In this document: positions 32,389 through 41,144 of the stretch, piece by piece
Numbering within the stretch: the stretch's first letter is position 1
Layout of the letters: each line of letters starts with the position of its first letter
From: an uncultured Ruminococcus sp.
GTDB lineage: Bacteria > Bacillota > Clostridia > Oscillospirales > Ruminococcaceae
Direction of reading: 5' to 3'
Length of the DNA stretch: 62,278 bases
Assembly: GCA_900541495.1 (NCBI GenBank)
Contig: UQKC01000006.1
Coordinates: forward strand, 1 to 62,278
Position numbers and translations under genes: made by a program
The notes under the pieces: generated by a model
What the model saw: the letters and a program-made list of their open reading frames with translations, nothing else
Told to the model about the DNA's origin: nothing
The model's database searches: none

Positions 32389-33447
32389 TTACATCGCGGA
32401 AAGAATTTCATCAAGTGCAGTGATGACTGCCTTGTTTTCTTCCTTTGTTCCTGCGGAAATTCTTAAATAGCCGCCCATAAAGCGAACTGCGATAGAACGT
32501 TCAAGCAGCTTTGCGTGTATCTCTTTGGCGGAGGCTGTTTTTATGAAGATAAAATTTGTAACGGAATCGAATACCTTTTCAAGCTTTGTATATTTTACGG
32601 CAAGCTCATCAAGAGCAGTCTGAAGTTCATCTCGACTGCTGATTATCTCGCTGCGAAGCTCATTCAATGTATCTTTTTCGCCTAAAATAAGTGTGCCGAC
32701 AGCCTGCTCGATAGAGTCGGTGTTGTATGGTGACTTAACAGCGCGGAGTGCATTTGTTATCGTAGGACAAGCGACAGCGAAACCAAGTCTTATAGCTGCA
32801 AGACCGATAGATTTCGAGCAAGTTTTAAGAATGATAAGGTTATCAAGCTCGGGAACTTTGTCGAGAATACTCTGATCCCAGAAGTCCATATATGCTTCGT
32901 CAACAACAACAAGACAGCTTACGCCCTTTACAAGGCGGATAACGTCTTCGCGTTTCAAGCCGAGCGAAGTAGGATTGCAGGGATTTGAGAAAATAAGAGC
33001 CTTAACATCGTTGTTATTGCAGTATTCGATGACTTTGTCAACGTCTATTTTCAAAGTCACGCTGTCTTTGGGAAGATTTGTGACTTTAAGCTCATACAGT
33101 TCGCTGTAGAAAGCATACATTGAAAAATCGGGCGAAAGTGTGAGCACCTTGTCACCCTTTTCAAGGAAACAGCCGCAGATAATGCTGATAAGTTCGTCCG
33201 AACCGTTGCCTGCCGTTACATACTGCGGATCAAGACCATAAAGGTCAGAAAATGCCTTTATAACTTTTGATGCGGTCGGGTCAGGGTAACGGTTGAGTGC
33301 AACACTCTTTACGACCTCAGCAATTTTGTCGCCGAGCATTTCATTTATATTGAAACAGGATTCGTTTGCGTCAAGTCTGATTTTGTAATTGCCCTCAATG
33401 GGGTCATAAGCCTCAACTCTTTTGAGCTTGCTGTTAAGTTCGTACAT
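32389..33447 (-). CDS. hisC: Histidinol-phosphate aminotransferase
   Basis: 352-residue fold-type I PLP enzyme. Lysine of the Schiff base in KTCSKSIGLAAIRLGF; GNGSDELI cofactor site; FSNPCNPTS and VVDEAYMDF around the pyridine ring. Transfers the amino group from glutamate to imidazole acetol phosphate. GGAGG 8 nt upstream. It lies between hisD (30 nt) and hisB (12 nt). Confidence 0.95.
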   Translation of the reverse strand: MYELNSKLKRVEAYDPIEGNYKIRLDANESCFNINEMLGDKIAEVVKSVALNRYPDPTASKVIKAFSDLYGLDPQYVTAGNGSDELISIICGCFLEKGDKVLTLSPDFSMYAFYSELYELKVTNLPKDSVTLKIDVDKVIEYCNNNDVKALIFSNPCNPTSLGLKREDVIRLVKGVSCLVVVDEAYMDFWDQSILDKVPELDNLIILKTCSKSIGLAAIRLGFAVACPTITNALRAVKSPYNTDSIEQAVGTLILGEKDTLNELRSEIISSRDELQTALDELAVKYTKLEKVFDSVTNFIFIKTASAKEIHAKLLERSIAVRFMGGYLRISAGTKEENKAVITALDEILSAM

Positions 33448-33477
33448 TCTTATTCCTCCTGCGGGATTTAGTTGATA

Positions 33478-34764
33478 TTATTCAAATCTTACCTTAATAG
33501 CATTAGCGTGAGCAGTAAGTCCCTCGCGTTCCGCAACACATACGATATCGTCCTTTGCGTCCATAAGAGCCTGTTCTGTATAATAGATAAAGCTTGAACG
33601 CTTTGTAAAGCTGTTTACAGAGAGCGGAGAGAAAAATCTTGCCGTGCCGCTTGTAGGAAGAACGTGGTTAGGACCTGCATAGTAGTCGCCGAGCGGCTCG
33701 GGAGCGTACTTTCCGAGGAAGATAGAGCCAACGTTGTCGAGCTGACCGAGATACTGCATAGGATTATCTACCTGCATTTCAAGGTGTTCGGGAGCAAGAC
33801 CGTTCGCAAGCTCGATAGCGTCCGAAATGCTTTTTGCAATGATAACAGCGCCATAGTTATCGAGCGACTGATCGATGATAGCCTTACGGGAAAGAGTTTC
33901 TTTCTGACGTTCGATCTCAGCAATTGTCTTGTCCGCGATCTCTTCGCTTGTTGTGATAAGGATTGCAGATGCGAGAACATCGTGTTCAGCCTGCGACATA
34001 AGGTCAGCGGCGAGATATTTCGGATCAGCAGTTTCATCAGCTACAACAAGAATTTCGCTCGGGCCTGCAACCATATCGATATCTACCATACCGAAAAGGA
34101 GCTTTTTCGCTGTTGCAACGAAGATATTTCCCGGTCCAACGATCTTGTCTACCTTTGGGATTTCTTCTGTGCCGTAAGCAAGTGCAGCAATTGCCTGAGC
34201 GCCGCCTGCCATAAATATTCTGTCAACGCCGCAGATAGCAGCTGCAACAAGAATATCCTTGTTAGGTGTACCGTCTTTCTTTGGCGGTGTTACCATAATA
34301 ATTTCCTTAACTCCTGCTATCTTTGCGGGAATAGCATTCATAAGTACAGATGACGGATAAGCAGCCGTGCCGCCCGGAACATAAAGACCAACTCTTTCAA
34401 GTCCTCTTACTCTCTGACCGAGGATAACACCGTTTGAAAGCGGATTGATGAAACCCTGCTCTTTCTGACGGTTGTGGAAGTCGGTTATGTTTTCCTGTGC
34501 ATTGAGGAGAGCGTTTACAAATTCGGGATCAGCTTCGGTGAGAGCATCATTGATAACTTCTCTCGGAACTTCATAATACTGCGGAAGCTTACCGTCAAAT
34601 TTAAGTGTATAATCTTTTACAGCCTTATCTCCGCCGTTCTTTACGGTTTCGATTATCTCACTGACAATTTCTCCGACCTTTTTATCCTTTTCGCCGTTGC
34701 GCTTTTCAACTTCTTTGAGGAAGTTCTTTTCATCTGTTCCGTTTGCAATAATTTTCTGTATCAT
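33478..34764 (-). CDS. hisD: Histidinol dehydrogenase
   Basis: Zinc enzyme for the last two oxidations to histidine. 428 residues with GLERVGLYVPGGTAAYPSSV, KVDKIVGPGNIFVATAK, the signature DMVAGPSEILVVAD and the catalytic HDVLASAILIT and GLAPEHLE segments. I start at ATG 34764 (MIQKIIANG); the ribosome site AGAAAGAAG is weak. A TTG start eight codons earlier (34788) would overlap hisG by 4 nt. Confidence 0.94.
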   Translation of the reverse strand: MIQKIIANGTDEKNFLKEVEKRNGEKDKKVGEIVSEIIETVKNGGDKAVKDYTLKFDGKLPQYYEVPREVINDALTEADPEFVNALLNAQENITDFHNRQKEQGFINPLSNGVILGQRVRGLERVGLYVPGGTAAYPSSVLMNAIPAKIAGVKEIIMVTPPKKDGTPNKDILVAAAICGVDRIFMAGGAQAIAALAYGTEEIPKVDKIVGPGNIFVATAKKLLFGMVDIDMVAGPSEILVVADETADPKYLAADLMSQAEHDVLASAILITTSEEIADKTIAEIERQKETLSRKAIIDQSLDNYGAVIIAKSISDAIELANGLAPEHLEMQVDNPMQYLGQLDNVGSIFLGKYAPEPLGDYYAGPNHVLPTSGTARFFSPLSVNSFTKRSSFIYYTEQALMDAKDDIVCVAEREGLTAHANAIKVRFE

Positions 34765-34784
34765 TTTATTTGCACTTCTTTCTA

Positions 34785-35420
34785 TCAAAGATTATCTTCA
34801 ATCGACTTTATGAGCTCTTCAATTTCCTGCTGACGAATTTTAAGGCTTACTGTATTTACAATAAGACGAGCGGAGATCGGAGCAACATCTTCAAATACTT
34901 CAAGTCCGTTTTCTTTAAGCGTTGTTCCCGTTTCAACGATATCAACGATAGCGTCCGCAAGGTCAAGCAGCGGAGCAAGCTCAACGCTGCCCTCAATTTT
35001 TACGATATCAACGTCCATTCCCTTTTTCTCAAAGAATGAACGGGAAACGTTTGGATACTTTGTAGCGATAGTTTTTACGTTGAAGCCCTCGTAAAAGTTT
35101 GTACCCTTTTTTCCTGCAAGAGCAAATTTGCATCTGCCGAAACCGAGGTCTGCAACTTCAAAGAATTTGCCGCTCATCTCCATAATAGTGTCTTTTCCGA
35201 CAACGCCCATATCGCATACGCCGTGTTCAACATAAGTGATAACGTCAGCGGCCTTTGCAAGAACGACTTCGATCTTGTCACCAACGGGGAGAATAAGCTT
35301 TCTGCCCTTATCATGGACAGCCGAGCAGTCATAACCTATCTTTTCGAGAAGTCCGACAGTATCTTTTTCAAGTCTGCCCTTTGTGAGAGCAATACGCAGT
35401 TTTCTGTTTTCGTTATTCAT
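34785..35420 (-). CDS. hisG: ATP phosphoribosyltransferase, short form
   Basis: 211-residue short catalytic HisG lacking the C-terminal histidine-sensing domain; it needs HisZ, coded just upstream, for activity and feedback control. IALTKGRLEKDTVGLLEK at the start, GVCDMGVVGKDTIME and VDIVETGTTLKENGLEV (PRPP site) are visible. First committed histidine step. Confidence 0.96.
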   Translation of the reverse strand: MNNENRKLRIALTKGRLEKDTVGLLEKIGYDCSAVHDKGRKLILPVGDKIEVVLAKAADVITYVEHGVCDMGVVGKDTIMEMSGKFFEVADLGFGRCKFALAGKKGTNFYEGFNVKTIATKYPNVSRSFFEKKGMDVDIVKIEGSVELAPLLDLADAIVDIVETGTTLKENGLEVFEDVAPISARLIVNTVSLKIRQQEIEELIKSIEDNL

Positions 35421-35422
35421 TT

Positions 35423-36622
35423 TCAGCCCTCCACAGTGATCTCAGTTGTTTTATCGGAAACGCAAATAACTTTTTTTATACCGTATTCACGGGCATAATT
35501 TTTCGTTTCTTCGAGCGTATCAAATACGGAATTGAGTGCGATATTTCCCTCTGCGCCAAGCTTTGAAACAAGCTTCAAACCGTCTATAACATAGCCGTCT
35601 TCTGCGAAAACTATCACATCGGCAACAGGAACTTTTACAGTTTCTCTGCGCTTTAATACGGTCGATACAGCGTCAACGTTGATAGCAAAACCCGTTGCCG
35701 GAACATCATATCCGAATTCGGAAAGAAGATGATTATATCTGCCGCCCGAAAGAACAGCATCACCGTAGCCTTCGAGATAACCCTTGATAACAGCACCCGT
35801 GTAGTAATGCATCTTGTTTACGATTCCGAGGTCAACTGTGATCTTTCCGTCGTATCCGAGTGAGAGCAGGCTTGTATAAAGCGCTTTAAGCTCTGCAAGG
35901 ATCTGATCTATCTCGCTGTCGTTCATAAGCTCTGCAGCTTTGTCGAAAACCTCAACTCCGCCGAAAAGACGAGGAAGCTGTTTGAGTGCATTCGTTACTT
36001 CGGTATCACCGATAGAATCAAGCAGATCGTTGAGCGCAGGGTAGTTCTTTACTTCAATAAGGCTTCTTATCTCTTCTCTTGTTTCTTCGGTAACGGGGAG
36101 CTTTTCTACAAGCTTTCTGAAAAGACCGATGTTGCCGAGTTCAAGACGGAATTTGTCATTATCGCAGGAAGAAAGGACTTCGATAGCCGTTGTGATAACC
36201 TCAAGGTCGGCTCTCTTTGAGTCCGAACCGATAAGCTCAATACCCATCTGTTTTATTTCATCACTTCTGCCGCGCATTGCGGATTTGCTGCGGTAAACGT
36301 TCTGATTATAAAACATTCTGAGAGGCAGTTTTGCTTCACGAAGTCTTGTTGCGGCAACTCGTGCTATAGGCATTGTCGAATCGGGACGAACAACAAGCAG
36401 TCTGCCCTTATTGTCAACAAGCTTATACATACTTTCCTGCGGAAAATAACGTGAACGCAGGTTGAACACATCAAAAAACTCAATACCGGGTGTCTTTATC
36501 TCGCAATAACCCTTGGACTTGAAAATATCGGATATCTTCTTCTCAACACTGTTTCTTATAACGCAGTCCTCAAAAAGAAGATCTTTTGTACCCTCGGGAG
36601 TTATCAAATCAAATCTTTTCAT
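35423..36622 (-). CDS. hisZ: ATP phosphoribosyltransferase regulatory subunit
   Basis: 399-residue class-II synthetase-like paralogue without tRNA-binding domain. TPEGTKDLLFEDC, LVVRPDSTMPIARVAATR and FYNQNVYRS correspond to HisRS motifs 1-2, while the C-terminal part (YTGAVIKGYLEGYG, LSGGRYNHL) resembles the histidine-binding site. Start at MKRFDLITPEG (36622), with AGGAG 9 nt upstream. It is the first gene of the his operon, two bases before hisG, so synthesis of the HisZ-HisG pair is matched. Confidence 0.93.
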   Translation of the reverse strand: MKRFDLITPEGTKDLLFEDCVIRNSVEKKISDIFKSKGYCEIKTPGIEFFDVFNLRSRYFPQESMYKLVDNKGRLLVVRPDSTMPIARVAATRLREAKLPLRMFYNQNVYRSKSAMRGRSDEIKQMGIELIGSDSKRADLEVITTAIEVLSSCDNDKFRLELGNIGLFRKLVEKLPVTEETREEIRSLIEVKNYPALNDLLDSIGDTEVTNALKQLPRLFGGVEVFDKAAELMNDSEIDQILAELKALYTSLLSLGYDGKITVDLGIVNKMHYYTGAVIKGYLEGYGDAVLSGGRYNHLLSEFGYDVPATGFAINVDAVSTVLKRRETVKVPVADVIVFAEDGYVIDGLKLVSKLGAEGNIALNSVFDTLEETKNYAREYGIKKVICVSDKTTEITVEG

Positions 36623-36655
36623 AGCTTTAAGCTCCTGTAATTCATTGTGATAAAG

Positions 36656-36687
36656 TGTTACTGTGCTATTATAGTAACACAGTAACA
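36656..36687 (-). promoter_or_regulatory. Operator-like palindrome over the his promoter
   Basis: Perfect 10-bp inverted repeat TGTTACTGTG / CACAGTAACA (36656-36665, 36678-36687, 12-nt centre) that covers the -10 region. AGTAACAC/AGTAACA is also a tandem direct repeat, so GTTACT half-sites occur three times. It is well placed for a histidine-responsive repressor; TrpR-like HisR/YerC regulators are one possibility. Confidence 0.65.
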
Positions 36688-36699
36688 TCGGATTGTCAA
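36671..36699 (-). promoter_or_regulatory. Promoter of the hisZGDCBHFIE operon
   Basis: Minus strand TTGACA (36694-36699), 17-nt spacer, TACTAT (36671-36676). A perfect TATAAT lies 3 nt further (36668-36673) but would need a 20-nt spacer. No T-box or attenuator leader follows; the start codon is about 50 nt downstream. Confidence 0.75.
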
Positions 36700-36718
36700 T
36701 AGTTTGCCAAAAATTTTG

Positions 36719-36764
36719 GACAAAATCGACTTAATATTCCAAAATAACAGCATTTTGCTTGGTA
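36719..36764 (-). repeat. Diverged copy C of the dispersed intergenic element
   Basis: Between polC and the his promoter. On the minus strand it reads CAAGCAAAATGCT, then a TTTTGGA-type stretch and GTCGATTTTGTCC. This parallels, block by block, the queD-leader element (CAAGCAAATGCT, TGGATTTT, GTCGATTTTTTGTC). Similarity is partial and judged by eye. Confidence 0.4.
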
Positions 36765-36782
36765 AATTCGTATAGCATGAAT

Positions 36783-39700
36783 TTAGAATAAGCTCATCTG
36801 GTCGGATTTTGGCAGATCACCCATAGCACCGATCGATTCAAGGATCTCGATAACGGTCTTTGTTGCACCGCTTCGCTCCTGTAGTTCATCTATCGAAAGC
36901 AGCGGACCTTGCTGAACGGCTTCATAAATAGCTGTTCCTGCATTTGCGCCGATACCTGCCGCTGCGCAGAACGGAAGTCTGATTTTGCCGTCCTCAATAG
37001 TATAATCCGTGCCGTGCGACTTGTAAATATCTATCGGCAGGAATTCATAACCACGCTGCATCATCTCATTTATTATCATGAGCATATCCATTGTGGAGGT
37101 TTCCTTTGCCGAACGGTCGTTGCCCTTTTTCTTGAGTTCATCAAGACGATAGCGAACCGCTTCTTTTCCTGCAACTGCCGATTCAGCGTCAAAATCTTCA
37201 CCGCGGACGGTAAATATCGTCGCATAGAACGCAAGCGGATAATAAACCTTGAACCAAGCAAGACGGTTTGCGGAAATAACGTAAGCTGCAGCATGGGCTT
37301 TCGGGAACATATACTTTATCTTCAAGCAGCTGTCAATGTACCACTGCGGAACATCGTGAGCAAGCATATCCTGCTTCATTTCTTCCGTAAGCAGCTTAGG
37401 CGCTTTGCCCTTTCGGGTTATCTCCATGATCTTGAACGCTGTTTTCGGTTCTACACCGTGATAAATAAGGTATGTCATAATACCGTCACGGCAGCCGATA
37501 ACTTCGGAAATCGTACAGGTTCCGTTTTTGATAAGATCCTGCGCATTGCCGAGCCAAACGTCAGTACCATGCGAAAGTCCCGATATCTGCAAAAGGTCGG
37601 AGAATTTCTTAGGCTGTGCGTCCATAAGCATCTGACGGGCGAAGCCTGTACCCATTTCAGGGATAGCAAGCGTTCCCGTAAGGCTGTCTATCTGTTCGGG
37701 GGTGACTCCCAAAGCTTCTGTCGAGGTGTAAAGGCTCATTACCTTTTCATCGCCCGGGAAGATATCATCGGTCTTAATGCCCGTGAGGTCTTCGAGATGC
37801 TTATAAAGCGTCGGCACATCGTGTCCGAGTTCGTCAAGCTTCAAAATAGTATCATGAAGTGAATGGAAGTCGAAGTGCGTTGTTATAAAGTTGGATTCAG
37901 GGTCATCGGCAGGGTGCTGAACGGGGGTGAAGTCGTATACCTCAAATTTTGACGGTACAACGACCATTCCTCCGGGGTGCTGCGAAGTCGTTCGCTTTAT
38001 GCCCGTGCAGCCGATAGTAAGTCGGGATATCTCTGCCTTTGTTGCGGTCTGTCCCGTTTCTTCGAGGTAATGCATAACGTAGCCATAAGCAGTCTTGTCA
38101 GCGACCGAGCCGATTGTTCCTGCTTTGAACACGTTGTCAACGCCGAACAGCTCTTCCGTGTATTTATGCGCAAAGGTCTGATATTCGCCCGAGAAGTTAA
38201 GGTCGATATCAGGCGCTTTATCACCGTCAAAGCCAAGGAACGTTTCAAACGGGATATCGTGACCGTTTCGGTTCATCGGGATATTGCAGTTCGGACAATC
38301 CTTTGGCGGCAGGTCAAAGCCTGAGCTTATCGAACCGTCCGTGATGAATTCACTGTGCTTGCATTTAGGGCAAATATAATGCGGCGGAAGCGGATTTACT
38401 TCCGAAATTCCCGCCATTGAAGCAACGAAAGAAGAACCTACCGAACCTCGTGAACCAACCTGGTATCCGTGTTCATTCGAGTTCGCAACGAGCTTCTGCG
38501 CGATCATATAAAGCACCGAGAAGCCGTGTTTTATAATAGAGGTAAGCTCCTTGTCCAGTCGTTTTTCAACCAGTTCGGGAAGCGGATCACCGTATATCTC
38601 TTTGCATCGCGCCCAAGTGATGCGCTGAAGGTCCTCTTCCGCTCCCTCGATCTCAGGCGTGAATGTTCCCGGTGGTATCGGTACGATATCGGGATTTACC
38701 ATATCCGCAATGAGATTCGTATTCGTTACAACGACCTCATAAGCCTTTTCTTTTCCCAGATATGCGAATTCTTCAAGCATCTCATCGGTAGTTCTCAGAT
38801 AAAGCGGCGGCTGATTTGCAGCGTCAGCCATTTTCAAACCGCCCTGCTGTAAAATCCTTCGGAAAATTGCATCGGACTTGTCCATAAAATGAACATCGCA
38901 GGTCGCAACAACGGGTATTCCGAGTTCATCGCCGACCTTAACGACCTTTTTATTGAGTTCCTGCAGGTCTTCGATAGTATTTATTGACGGCTGATCGGGG
39001 TCACGGATAAGGAACTCGTTGTTTCCAACCGGCTGAATTTCAAGATAATCGTAAAAGCTTGCGATCTCCTTTATTTCGTCCCACGGACGGCCGTCCTTTA
39101 TCGCTGTAAAAAGTTCCCCTGCTTCGCAGGCACTTCCGAGAATAAGTCCCTCACGGTGTTTCATAACCTCCGATATAGGTATTCTCGGACGGCGGCGGTA
39201 GTATTTGAGGTTGCTGAACGAGATGAGCTTATAAAGATTTTTCAGTCCGATAGCATCTTTTACAAGGATTATCTGGTGATACATTTTAAGCAATCTCGGG
39301 TCAACGTCCTTAACACAGGCGTTTATCTCCGAAATACGTTTTACGCCTTTTTCGGTAACAAGCCTTGTTGCAAGCTTAACGAAGATTCGCGCCAGCATTT
39401 TGGCATCATCATCTGCACGGTGGTGGTCAAATTCACCGAGCTTTAATTCCTTTGCAACGCTGTCAAGCTTATGGCGTTTCAGATCGGGAAGCATGCTTCG
39501 GCTCATTACAACGGTATCTATCATTGTGAAATGGAATTCAATGCCGTATCGCAGACAGCCTGCTTCAATAAATGAACAGTCAAAACCTGCATTATGCGCT
39601 ATAAGTACGGGTGCTTCTCCGCAGAATTCTATAAATTGACGAAGTGCTTCTTCCTGCGAGGGAGCGTCCTTTACATCATCGTTAGTGATGCTTGTGAGCT

Positions 39701-41120
39701 TCGTTATTCTTTCGGGAATGTCTTTTCCGGGGTTTACAAAAGTCTGAAATGATTCTTCAATTTCAAGGTTGCGGACTTTTACAGCGCCTATCTCAATAAT
39801 ACGTTCGGCTTCGGCATTGAAACCCGTCGTTTCAAGGTCGAACACGATAAGCTCGTCCTTTATGTCCTTGTCACGGAACAAACGCACAGCTTCGGTGCAG
39901 TCATTTACGGAATAAGCTTCACAGCCGTAAATTACCTTGAAATCACCGCCGCCTTTGCGTATATCAGCTACGGTAGAACTTGCTTCGGGAAATGCCTGAA
40001 CAACACCGTGGTCTGTTATTGCGATAGCTTTATGTCCCCATTTGAATGCGCGTTTGATAAGCTTTGAAACGGGAGTTATCGCGTCCATCATAGAGATGTT
40101 CGAGTGCATATGAAGCTCAACGCGCTTTGTTTCGGCGCTGTCCATTCTTTCAACGCGCTGTACTTTCATTATGTCGTTTGCTTTGAAAACAAGTTCATTT
40201 TCAAAGGTATCAAATTCGGTTCGTCCTCTTACAAGAACAGTTCCGCCCTTTGCAAATTTGGCAAGAATGTTTTCATCGTCCTTATTTTCAAAGCTTTTTA
40301 TTGAGATCGAACTTGTATAGTCTGTGATGCTAAGGCTGACAACACGCTTTTCGCCGTTTTTGGTGCGAATTTCCTTTTCTTTGTAGTCAAATGCATCGCC
40401 CCAGATAACAATATTGCTGACCTTTCCCTGAATATCGGAAATATTTACGGGAGGAGCTTCTATCTTTCGTCCTCTCAAAATTTCAGCGTTTTCTGAAAGT
40501 ATCGGCAAATCTTTATAGTCAAGCGTTACGATATTATCAGCGGAAATCTCCGTATCAAATGCTGCAAATGGATCGGGCGGCAGAGCATCGGGTATTGGCA
40601 TACTTGCCATATAAGCTTCAACATCACGCTGATAGTTCTCGTGCCGATTTTCTGCGGTAGAAAGGGATTTAAGTTCGACAGAATACTCGACCTGAAAATA
40701 TTCACGAATAATTCTTGACATTTCACGTTCAAAGCCAGCCTTTATAAGCATATCCGCGCCTGCGCCTTTTATCGCGATGATCACCTTTTTATCCTTATCA
40801 TCTATGCTGTACATCGCGCCCTTGAAACAGCCGTTTATGAGCGAAATTTTCTTTTTCAGCTGAACAACAAGTTCAGGCAGTGCTTTGTCGCTGAAAAGAT
40901 TCGGCGCATATCTGCAAATCAGACTTACAGCAGTATTGAGCGCTTTTCCAAGTCCGTTTTCAAAGTCGGCTATGTATTCGCCGCTTTGAAGCTGAGCGAA
41001 CGAAGCATAAATATATATATCCGAAAAATTCGGTGTATATTGCAGTTTCAGAATATCTCCCCTGCCGATCGAATTCGGTATCAGCTCGGTATATTCCGAA
41101 AAAAGCTCTTTTATAAGCAA
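36783..41120 (-). CDS. polC: DNA polymerase III, PolC-type alpha subunit
   Basis: Replicative polymerase of low-GC Gram-positives. 1445 residues: N-terminal domains and OB fold (ISDIQGKVSNIVIWGDAF; ~230-330), PHP domain (VELHMHSNISMMD; from ~335) interrupted by the DEDDh proofreading exonuclease (IVFDLETTGFNAEAERIIEIG; from ~425). The polymerase core has KAPDIDLNFSGEYQ, the zinc-finger-like CPKCKHSEF...CPNCN, and a C-terminal HhH region. It appears to start with TTG 41120: GGAG is 9 nt upstream and no ATG is near. It ends the pyrH-...-ispG-polC row, an arrangement conserved in Firmicutes. Confidence 0.97.
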   Translation of the reverse strand: MLIKELFSEYTELIPNSIGRGDILKLQYTPNFSDIYIYASFAQLQSGEYIADFENGLGKALNTAVSLICRYAPNLFSDKALPELVVQLKKKISLINGCFKGAMYSIDDKDKKVIIAIKGAGADMLIKAGFEREMSRIIREYFQVEYSVELKSLSTAENRHENYQRDVEAYMASMPIPDALPPDPFAAFDTEISADNIVTLDYKDLPILSENAEILRGRKIEAPPVNISDIQGKVSNIVIWGDAFDYKEKEIRTKNGEKRVVSLSITDYTSSISIKSFENKDDENILAKFAKGGTVLVRGRTEFDTFENELVFKANDIMKVQRVERMDSAETKRVELHMHSNISMMDAITPVSKLIKRAFKWGHKAIAITDHGVVQAFPEASSTVADIRKGGGDFKVIYGCEAYSVNDCTEAVRLFRDKDIKDELIVFDLETTGFNAEAERIIEIGAVKVRNLEIEESFQTFVNPGKDIPERITKLTSITNDDVKDAPSQEEALRQFIEFCGEAPVLIAHNAGFDCSFIEAGCLRYGIEFHFTMIDTVVMSRSMLPDLKRHKLDSVAKELKLGEFDHHRADDDAKMLARIFVKLATRLVTEKGVKRISEINACVKDVDPRLLKMYHQIILVKDAIGLKNLYKLISFSNLKYYRRRPRIPISEVMKHREGLILGSACEAGELFTAIKDGRPWDEIKEIASFYDYLEIQPVGNNEFLIRDPDQPSINTIEDLQELNKKVVKVGDELGIPVVATCDVHFMDKSDAIFRRILQQGGLKMADAANQPPLYLRTTDEMLEEFAYLGKEKAYEVVVTNTNLIADMVNPDIVPIPPGTFTPEIEGAEEDLQRITWARCKEIYGDPLPELVEKRLDKELTSIIKHGFSVLYMIAQKLVANSNEHGYQVGSRGSVGSSFVASMAGISEVNPLPPHYICPKCKHSEFITDGSISSGFDLPPKDCPNCNIPMNRNGHDIPFETFLGFDGDKAPDIDLNFSGEYQTFAHKYTEELFGVDNVFKAGTIGSVADKTAYGYVMHYLEETGQTATKAEISRLTIGCTGIKRTTSQHPGGMVVVPSKFEVYDFTPVQHPADDPESNFITTHFDFHSLHDTILKLDELGHDVPTLYKHLEDLTGIKTDDIFPGDEKVMSLYTSTEALGVTPEQIDSLTGTLAIPEMGTGFARQMLMDAQPKKFSDLLQISGLSHGTDVWLGNAQDLIKNGTCTISEVIGCRDGIMTYLIYHGVEPKTAFKIMEITRKGKAPKLLTEEMKQDMLAHDVPQWYIDSCLKIKYMFPKAHAAAYVISANRLAWFKVYYPLAFYATIFTVRGEDFDAESAVAGKEAVRYRLDELKKKGNDRSAKETSTMDMLMIINEMMQRGYEFLPIDIYKSHGTDYTIEDGKIRLPFCAAAGIGANAGTAIYEAVQQGPLLSIDELQERSGATKTVIEILESIGAMGDLPKSDQMSLF

Positions 41121-41144
41121 TTATTTCAACTCCTAAATATGCGG

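Noticed and set aside
36623..36782. T-box or histidine attenuator before hisZ
   Set aside because: The leader is only about 50 nt, with no His-codon-rich peptide and no T-box motif; the palindrome at the promoter is a better candidate for control.
36909..37862. 317-codon open frame opposite polC
   Set aside because: Antisense shadow of a normal-length polC; composition not protein-like.
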